Shown here piece after piece: positions 5,844 through 10,489 of a stretch of 10,489 nucleotides of DNA. Location of the stretch: positions 1-10,489 of the forward strand of contig JAAYIB010000102.1 in the NCBI GenBank assembly GCA_012744295.1, read 5' to 3'. The stretch is from Acholeplasmataceae bacterium (GTDB lineage: Bacteria; Bacillota; Negativicutes; Acidaminococcales; Acidaminococcaceae). The notes under the pieces were generated by a model. That model did no database searches, was not told the origin of the DNA, and saw only the letters and a list, made by a program, of their open reading frames with translations. The stretch's first letter is position 1. Each line of letters starts with the position of its first letter. Made by a program: the position numbers and the translations under genes.

Positions 5844-6761
5844 ATGAAGAGAATATTTTTTTTGCTGGCAAGCCTGCTGTTGATCGTCACTTCTTCTGTG
5901 TCGGCACAGGATAAGACTAACGATGTTATTTTTACCAAAGGCAGGATAGCTGAGGTTTTGCAAAGCAGTATTCTGATTGAGGGGACGGGAGCTTTCCATG
6001 AAATCGTCGTCCATATTTATCCGTCGACGCACATTGTCAAGGCCGAAGACGGAAGCGCTCTCGGCTTTGCCGACTTGAAAAAGGGGGACGAGGTAACTGC
6101 CTACTATGGGAATGCCGTGGCAAAAAGCATGCCGCCTCAGGCGAACGCGTTGGCCATAGTCGCAGGCAAAGCGGCAAAGGGACCGTCTGCGCATTATCTG
6201 CGAGTTGCCTCTGTGGAGAGAAAAGATGCGGACTGCATCAAGGTTCTAAATGCAAACAAAGACCTGCTGGTGACAATCGAGCGCGCGCTGCTTGCGAAGG
6301 CCGCGAACGTCAGACAAGGCTCCGAGCTTATAGTCTGGTACGATAAGATTGCGATGAGCATGCCGGGGCAGACGGCAGCAAGCAAAGCAAAGCTGCTGCC
6401 GCAGACTGTTTTTGTCCATATCGGTGCGGGCGTCATTGCAATAAATGGCAGAGAGCTTGCCTTAAGCGAAGGGGAGAGCATCCTTGATACGGGCAAAACT
6501 ATCATGCTGCCCTTGCGCGTGGTGGCGGAAGGGCTCGGCCATCGTGTCGCCTGGAACGAGGAACAATGCCGCGTAGACGTGACTGACGAAGCGGGGACAA
6601 GCATCATGCTAAGCGTTTGCAGCCAGGTCTATCAGAAGGACGGGAAGGAAGTCAAGCTTGCTTTTGCGCCGGACCTCTTTTTCAACAAAACCTGGGTACC
6701 CGTTGAGTTTTTTGAGAAGCTGCTGGACGTTAGGGTTGTTGTCGACAGGGGGCACATCTGA
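5844..6761 (+). CDS. Exported protein with C-terminal stalk domain
   Basis: 305 residues with a signal peptide (MKRIFFLLASLLLIV core, likely cleavage after SVSA, residues 18-21), so it acts outside the cytoplasmic membrane. The C-terminal part (about 197-301) is a copper-amine-oxidase N-terminal-like stalk domain, recognised by INGRELAL, MLPLRVVAEGLGHRVAWNEE (221-240) and a closing WVPVEFFEKLL. Despite its name this domain does not itself imply copper or amine oxidase activity; in Bacillota it is a common accessory module of cell-surface proteins. The N-terminal part holds two related beta-rich units, about 31-108 and 118-187. Both end in an aromatic-YxxxAxSMP turn (YYGNAVAKSMPPQA and WYDKIAMSMPGQTA), indicating internal duplication; their function is unknown. 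A GAGGAGAGG-type ribosome site (5829-5839) precedes the ATG, and a separate promoter lies at 5771-5798. There are no catalytic motifs or anchors. Confidence 0.82.
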   Translation: MKRIFFLLASLLLIVTSSVSAQDKTNDVIFTKGRIAEVLQSSILIEGTGAFHEIVVHIYPSTHIVKAEDGSALGFADLKKGDEVTAYYGNAVAKSMPPQANALAIVAGKAAKGPSAHYLRVASVERKDADCIKVLNANKDLLVTIERALLAKAANVRQGSELIVWYDKIAMSMPGQTAASKAKLLPQTVFVHIGAGVIAINGRELALSEGESILDTGKTIMLPLRVVAEGLGHRVAWNEEQCRVDVTDEAGTSIMLSVCSQVYQKDGKEVKLAFAPDLFFNKTWVPVEFFEKLLDVRVVVDRGHI

Positions 6762-6849
6762 TTTGGTTTGTGCCGCAGGGGGAAGGTTACTTTGAAATGT
6801 TTTCGGGGTGTAGGCTTTCCGGCCATTTATTTGCAAAGGAAGTGAATTG

Positions 6850-7584
6850 ATGCAGGATTTTGTAGAAATGTTGACAGCACACCAATCAATCAGGAGATAC
6901 CAGGATAAACCTGTGCCGGAGCAAGTAGTTCGCGAAATAATAAGAGCCGGCCAGTGGAGCTCCACTTCGAGCAACTTTCAGGCTTACACGATTATCGAAA
7001 TAAAAGATCCGCAGAAGAGGGAGGCTGTCGCCGAAGTCGCCGGCAACCAAAAATGGGTTGTTTCCTGTCCGCTCTTTTTGATGTTTTGCGCGGACCTGCA
7101 TCGTGGGGAAAAATACTGGAAGGTTGAAGACAAGACGATTTTTCACAACACCGAGATGTTCCTGGTGGCAAGCATCGACGCGGCCCTTGCGGCCCAGCAT
7201 ACTTACCTCGCTGCGGCAGCACTGGGCTTGGGCGGCGTTTATGTCGGCGGCATCAGGGACGATGTCAACGAGTTGAAAAAATTGCTGAACCTGCCGGATC
7301 TTGTTTATCCGGTTTTCGGCATGTGCCTGGGCTATCCGGACGAGAATCCCGGACAAAAGCCTCGACTTGATTTAAAGGCTGTTTACAAGGTTGACTCGTA
7401 TGATGAGTCAATGGATGACGAACTTGCCGCGGAATATGACGAACGAACCGCCCAGTACTATCTGGCCAGAACAGGCGGCCGGGAAAGCGAAACCTGGAGT
7501 GAACGCTGCGGCAGGCTGGCAATGAAGAAGCCGAGAGAGAATCTTGGACCCGACCTGCAGGGAATGGGCTTTAATCGAAAATAA
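6850..7584 (+). CDS. NfsA/Frp-type NADPH nitroreductase or flavin reductase
   Basis: A 244-residue member of the NfsA/Frp branch of the nitroreductase superfamily: an FMN enzyme, usually a cytosolic dimer using NADPH, that reduces nitroaromatics, quinones, chromate or free flavin. Motifs in order are HQSIRRY (11-17) for FMN phosphate, SSTSSNFQAYTII (37-49), GNQKWVVSCPLFLMFCADLHR (65-85), GLGGVYVGGIRD (126-137), PVFGMCLGYPDE (154-165) and KPRLDLKAVY (170-179). The late Arg-containing segment with AQYYLAR and TWSE is also typical of NfsA. Length matches the family (about 240-250). The start is ATG 6850 with AAAGGA (6835-6840) 9 nt upstream; a TTG just before (6847) is less likely. It is clearly a different subfamily from the two nitroreductases at 2772 and 4068. 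The 85-nt gap after the stalk gene shows no obvious promoter or terminator, so co-transcription is possible. Confidence 0.9.
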   Translation: MQDFVEMLTAHQSIRRYQDKPVPEQVVREIIRAGQWSSTSSNFQAYTIIEIKDPQKREAVAEVAGNQKWVVSCPLFLMFCADLHRGEKYWKVEDKTIFHNTEMFLVASIDAALAAQHTYLAAAALGLGGVYVGGIRDDVNELKKLLNLPDLVYPVFGMCLGYPDENPGQKPRLDLKAVYKVDSYDESMDDELAAEYDERTAQYYLARTGGRESETWSERCGRLAMKKPRENLGPDLQGMGFNRK

Positions 7585-7651
7585 GGCAGGCGCAATGCTT
7601 CGTACGGACTTAAGAAGCGGCGAAACACATTAAATTCAAGGGGCTAATTGC

Positions 7652-8599
7652 ATGGATTATTTCTATCGTTTGCTGACGCAAATGGAAATCTTCACCGTAT
7701 TAATCGTAATCGGCATTTTTGCAGTAAAGACCAAGGTAATCAACGAAAAGGGCATGGTGGATCTTTCCGGGCTGATTATCCGCCTGACACTGCCGGCGAT
7801 GATTTTCTCTAAGTCGGTTAACAGCGTGAGCAGGGATGACATTACTGAGTCTTTTGCAGAGGTTGTGACTGCATCGTTTCTGATGTTTGGCGTCCTTTAT
7901 TTTGTGGGTTACGTGCTCGTAAGAGCCTTTGACCTGAAGGGTAATTACGGCCGCGTCTTCCTTGCTTCGACGACCTTCGGCAATGTCGGTTTTTTAGGTA
8001 TTCCGCTGATCTTGGGCATCTTGCCCGAACGGGGTATGCTGTATATGTCGCTTTTTTACATAGCCGACCAGATTGTACTTTGGAGCTTGGGCTTTTATCT
8101 GACGCTGCCTGAAGAAAAGCTGAAAAATGCGTCAATAAAGTCGCATCTTAGCAACATTATGAGCCCCGCTATGATAGCCATTATCATCGCAATGGCTTTT
8201 ATAACTTTGGACTGGTATCTGCCTGCAACCGTTAACAAGGCAATCGGTTCCGTCGGGAATGCTACTACGCCGCTTTCGCTGATTTACATCGGCGCCAGCT
8301 TCTGTTTCACAAATGTATGGAAGTTTGTTTCACGCAAGGAATATTACGCGATGATTGTCGGCAAGATGATCCTTGCGCCTCTTTTCGTTCACGTTGTGCT
8401 GACAGCGTTTTCGGTCAATCCGGAAATCGTTACGGTTATTACAACTTTGACGGCCGTCCCAAGCATGGCCGCCATCGCCATGTTTGCCAGGGCCAATGGC
8501 TCGGACGAGGATTGCGCGATTGGCGCCGTTATGATGACAACGGTTTTTTGTCTCTTAACTTTGCCGCTTGTGGCTTACATTACGGCAAACTTCCTATGA
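7652..8599 (+). CDS. AEC-family permease (auxin efflux carrier type)
   Basis: A 315-residue inner-membrane transporter of the AEC family. Bacterial members of known function export or import small carboxylates such as malate or malonate; the name comes from plant relatives. About ten membrane segments can be placed in a 5+5 arrangement, with a charged central loop near 152-165. The signature FGNVGFLGIPL (109-119) in the first half, with the crossover-type Asn111, and the PSMAAIAMFARANGSDEDCA segment in the second half are family hallmarks. The length is standard. AAGGGG (7639-7643 region) precedes the ATG by about 8 nt. It follows the NfsA-like gene by 67 nt on the same strand. A REP-like hairpin comes 8 nt after its stop. 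The substrate cannot be told from the sequence. Confidence 0.88.
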   Translation: MDYFYRLLTQMEIFTVLIVIGIFAVKTKVINEKGMVDLSGLIIRLTLPAMIFSKSVNSVSRDDITESFAEVVTASFLMFGVLYFVGYVLVRAFDLKGNYGRVFLASTTFGNVGFLGIPLILGILPERGMLYMSLFYIADQIVLWSLGFYLTLPEEKLKNASIKSHLSNIMSPAMIAIIIAMAFITLDWYLPATVNKAIGSVGNATTPLSLIYIGASFCFTNVWKFVSRKEYYAMIVGKMILAPLFVHVVLTAFSVNPEIVTVITTLTAVPSMAAIAMFARANGSDEDCAIGAVMMTTVFCLLTLPLVAYITANFL

Positions 8600-8607
8600 T
8601 TATTTTG

Positions 8608-8642
8608 GGCGTGCCAAAAAGAACCGTCCCCGATGACACGCC
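8608..8642. repeat. REP-like hairpin element
   Basis: A 35-nt element with 9-nt arms, GGCGTGCCA (8608-8616) and TGACACGCC (8634-8642), pairing with a single mismatch (a wobble pair in one RNA strand). They enclose AAAAGAACCGTCCCCGA. Read on the minus strand the core is GGGGACGGTTCTTTTT, the same core as at 4294-4304. This matches the hairpin type I recall next to IS200-like (REP-associated tyrosine) transposases in Bacillota, but no transposase is in the window. It may also slow or end transcription after the permease gene. Confidence 0.6.
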
Positions 8643-8658
8643 TAATCACAAAATTCTT

Positions 8659-8689
8659 TTGGAAAAGCAGCAGGAATAATCAGTATAAC
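8659..8689 (+). promoter_or_regulatory. Weak promoter candidate for the disulfide reductase gene
   Basis: TTGGAA (8659-8664), a 19-nt spacer and TATAAC (8684-8689) lie 78 nt before the start codon. An inverted repeat, ATAACT (8685-8690) with AGTTAT (8706-8711), overlaps the -10. The spacer is longer than ideal, so this is tentative. Confidence 0.35.
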
Positions 8690-8766
8690 TGTCGAAATTA
8701 ATAATAGTTATTTGTAAGTATAGAGTGGATGCAAATATCAAGACAGCGAAGGAAGGCCAGTTGCTT

Positions 8767-10281
8767 ATGAAGAGATTTGACTGCCTGATAATAGGCACAG
8801 GCGCTGCTAACACGGTGCTTGACGCGGCTTTGGCCAAAGGTCTCAGGTGTGCCGTCATCGAAAAGGGAAATTTTGGCGGAACCTGCCTCAATCGTGGCTG
8901 CATTCCGACCAAGGTGCTGGCGACCGCGGCCGATTATATCAGGGAGATTGAGGATTTGCCGAAGATCGGTGTCGATGTAGGCCGGGCCTCAATGAACTGG
9001 GACGTTGTTTCCCGTCGCGTCTGGGAGAAGATTGAAGACCATGTCAGCGTTTTCCGCTACTATCAAAGCCAGCCGAATCTGACGATTTATCGGGGCCGAG
9101 GTTTCTTTACGGGCGAAAAAATTGTTCGGGTGGAGCTTGACGGCGGCGTTCTTTCCGAAGAACTGACGGCCGATAAAATCATCATCAACGTCGGTGCCAG
9201 GACCAGCCTGCCGCCTGTCGCCGGGCGCGAAGAGGCAGGATATCTCTGCTCTGAAACGCTTTTCGGCGACAAGTATCCGGCCAAGCCTTACAAGAAACTG
9301 ATTATCATTGGCGGCGGACCGATTGGCTGCGAGTTTTCCCATATTTTTTCCGCGGCCGGTACGGAGGTAACGATTGTCCAGCATAATGACAGGTTGCTGC
9401 CGCGTTCCGACCGGGAGGTTTCCGCGCAGCTGCTGAAAAACATGAACGCCCTTGGTATCAAGGTTTTTCTCAAGCACAACATTTTATCCGTACGCAAGGA
9501 AAAAGAAGAAAAAATCCTTACTATCGAGAGCGATGGCTCCGGAGCAGCCTTTGAGATATCCGCTGAGGAAATCATGTTCGCCACGGGCATCAGACCAGCC
9601 GGCGACGAGCTCGGGCTCGAACATACGACGATTGCAACAGATGCCAAAGGCTGGATCAAAACGAACGAACTGCTCGAAACTTCGGTCAGCGGCGTTTGGG
9701 CGATTGGCGATATTAACGGACAACCGGCTTTCCGGCACAAGGCGAATTATGAGGCTGACATTGTGGCCCACAATCTTTTCGGCGGCTTTGACAGCAAGAA
9801 CTGGCGCTGGGCATCTTACGAAGTTGTTCCTGCTGTAACCTTTGCTTATCCGCAGGTAGCCCAGGTCGGCCTGACCGAGGAAGAAGCGCGTGAGATAGGC
9901 TGCGACCTTGCCATCGGCAAGCAGCATTACCATAAGACGGCCAAAGGCTACGCGCTTGGTTTTACCGCTGAAGGCGGGATGGATGGCTTCGTCAAGCTGA
10001 TCGTTGAGAAGGAATCGAACAGGATTTTAGGCGTCCATGTCATCGGCGCGCAGGCCTCGCTCCTGATTCAGCCCTTCATCAATCTGATGAACGTCGGCAC
10101 CAAGAAAATCAAGGCCATCAATCCGGAAATTGGTTCAGAAACAGCAAAGGCCCTACGGGAGGCCGGCATCGAGCGTACGCTCGACCCGCACTCGGTGCTC
10201 AGCGTCGGCGAGACAATGACGCCGCATCCCTCGCTGGCTGAGGTCATTATGTGGACTCAGTATTATTTTGAAGGCAAGTAG
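8767..10281 (+). CDS. FAD-dependent pyridine nucleotide-disulfide oxidoreductase
   Basis: A 504-residue class I flavoprotein disulfide reductase, cytosolic and expected to be a homodimer. The FAD-binding motif is LIIGTGAANTVLDAA (7-21), followed by Glu32. The redox-active pair is in GGTCLNRGCIPTK (Cys40, Cys45). An NAD(P) Rossmann motif, IIIGGGPIGCEF, lies near 180, and the second FAD contact is SGVWAIGDINGQPAF, near 318-332. The catalytic base is HPSLAE, with His487 and Glu492. The GTGAAN opening, in place of GxGxxG, and the general layout resemble mycothione reductase and dihydrolipoamide dehydrogenase-like proteins; the substrate is unassigned, and no 2-oxoacid dehydrogenase genes are nearby. 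A stretch of about 30 residues (about 451-480) before the catalytic His looks additional to standard family members. The start at ATG 8767 is chosen because GGAAGG (8751-8756) is 10 nt upstream and the FAD motif then begins at residue 7; a GTG at 8725 would add 14 non-conserved residues. Confidence 0.87.
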   Translation: MKRFDCLIIGTGAANTVLDAALAKGLRCAVIEKGNFGGTCLNRGCIPTKVLATAADYIREIEDLPKIGVDVGRASMNWDVVSRRVWEKIEDHVSVFRYYQSQPNLTIYRGRGFFTGEKIVRVELDGGVLSEELTADKIIINVGARTSLPPVAGREEAGYLCSETLFGDKYPAKPYKKLIIIGGGPIGCEFSHIFSAAGTEVTIVQHNDRLLPRSDREVSAQLLKNMNALGIKVFLKHNILSVRKEKEEKILTIESDGSGAAFEISAEEIMFATGIRPAGDELGLEHTTIATDAKGWIKTNELLETSVSGVWAIGDINGQPAFRHKANYEADIVAHNLFGGFDSKNWRWASYEVVPAVTFAYPQVAQVGLTEEEAREIGCDLAIGKQHYHKTAKGYALGFTAEGGMDGFVKLIVEKESNRILGVHVIGAQASLLIQPFINLMNVGTKKIKAINPEIGSETAKALREAGIERTLDPHSVLSVGETMTPHPSLAEVIMWTQYYFEGK

Positions 10282-10382
10282 TAGTATAAACATGATATTA
10301 AGGCCGTTTATTCGACAGCCTGAATATATCCGCCGGCTTTTAACAGGCATAGGCGCAAGTTAATCTATAGGAGAGTGATTTT

Positions 10383-10489
10383 ATGAACAAAAAAATGCAA
10401 GCGGCAATCAATGATCAAGTCCAGAAGGAATTCTATTCAGCCTATTTATACCTCGCAATGTCGGCATACTGCGAGGAAAGAAACCTGCC
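10383..10489 (+). CDS. ftnA: Ferritin, 3' end cut off by window edge
   Basis: The first 35 codons of a bacterial non-heme ferritin, which stores iron as a mineral core inside a 24-subunit shell and oxidises Fe(II) at a di-iron site. The segment QVQKEFYSAYLYLAMSAYCE (12-31) is the typical first helix. Glu16 and Tyr23 correspond in position to the ferroxidase Glu and nearby Tyr of E. coli FtnA. AGGAG (10369-10373) lies 9 nt before the ATG. The 101-nt gap after the disulfide reductase (10282-10382) shows no convincing terminator or promoter. The rest of the protein is outside the window, so Dps or rubrerythrin-like alternatives are unlikely but not fully excluded. Confidence 0.87.
   Translation, partial: MNKKMQAAINDQVQKEFYSAYLYLAMSAYCEERNL

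Noticed and set aside
5136..6194. Long minus-strand open frame opposite nhaC and the stalk-domain gene.
   Set aside because: Arg/Gln/His-rich translation typical of an antisense shadow of GC-rich coding DNA; it spans two well-supported plus-strand genes and their promoter.
8725..8766. GTG start at 8725 for the disulfide reductase.
   Set aside because: No ribosome site before it; the extra residues precede a normal FAD-motif N-terminus and overlap the GGAAGG site used by ATG 8767.
10282..10382. Possible terminator or promoter between the disulfide reductase and ferritin genes, including short GCCTG/CAGGC repeats.
   Set aside because: Arms are 5 nt with a long loop and no T-run, and no -35/-10 pair has acceptable spacing.

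Overview
This window looks like chromosomal DNA of an anaerobic or microaerophilic Bacillota. A Negativicutes-type host (Selenomonadales or Acidaminococcales) is my best guess, at low confidence. The reasons are strong AGGAGG-type ribosome sites, a secreted protein with a copper-amine-oxidase-N 'stalk' domain, an NhaC antiporter, several small nitroreductases and moderately GC-rich coding DNA. I see no rRNA, tRNA, CRISPR array, integrase, transposase or phage gene.

Layout. (1) 1-621: the 3' part of a phosphatidylserine decarboxylase gene, clearly AT-rich. It is joined by 5 nt to a GC-rich DJ-1/PfpI-family gene (627-1205). (2) 1206-2771: a promoter-like stretch, a small flavodoxin-like gene (1360-1749), a secreted protein built of internal repeats (1785-2555), and then a decayed second copy of the flavodoxin 3' end (about 2559-2664). 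(3) 2772-4068: two convergent nitroreductase-family genes sharing a perfect 42-bp palindromic terminator. The minus-strand gene has a good promoter with a dyad in its spacer. (4) 4135-4349: a gene-free stretch with REP-like 'GGGGACGGTTCT' fragments. (5) 4350-5774: an NhaC-type Na+/H+ antiporter. (6) 5844-6761: a secreted stalk-domain protein with its own promoter overlapping the nhaC stop. (7) 6850-7584: an NfsA/Frp-type nitroreductase, followed by an AEC-family permease (7652-8599). (8) 8608-8642: a REP-like hairpin. (9) 8767-10281: a FAD/NAD disulfide oxidoreductase resembling dihydrolipoamide dehydrogenase and mycothione reductase. (10) 10383 to the end: the start of a ferritin gene.

The common theme is flavin and redox chemistry: three dissimilar nitroreductases, a flavodoxin-like protein, a FAD disulfide reductase, a DJ-1-like protein and a ferritin. 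Membrane transport (NhaC, AEC) and two exported proteins of unknown role are mixed in. Most genes are on the plus strand but are separated by gaps of 35-200 nt, several with their own promoter-like signals. They read as a run of small transcription units rather than one operon. Functional links between them are inferred from proximity only.

I found no clear undescribed system. The items most worth checking are the flavodoxin remnant flanking the repeat protein, the operator-like dyad at 4120-4135, the REP-like elements, and the insert before the catalytic histidine of the disulfide reductase.
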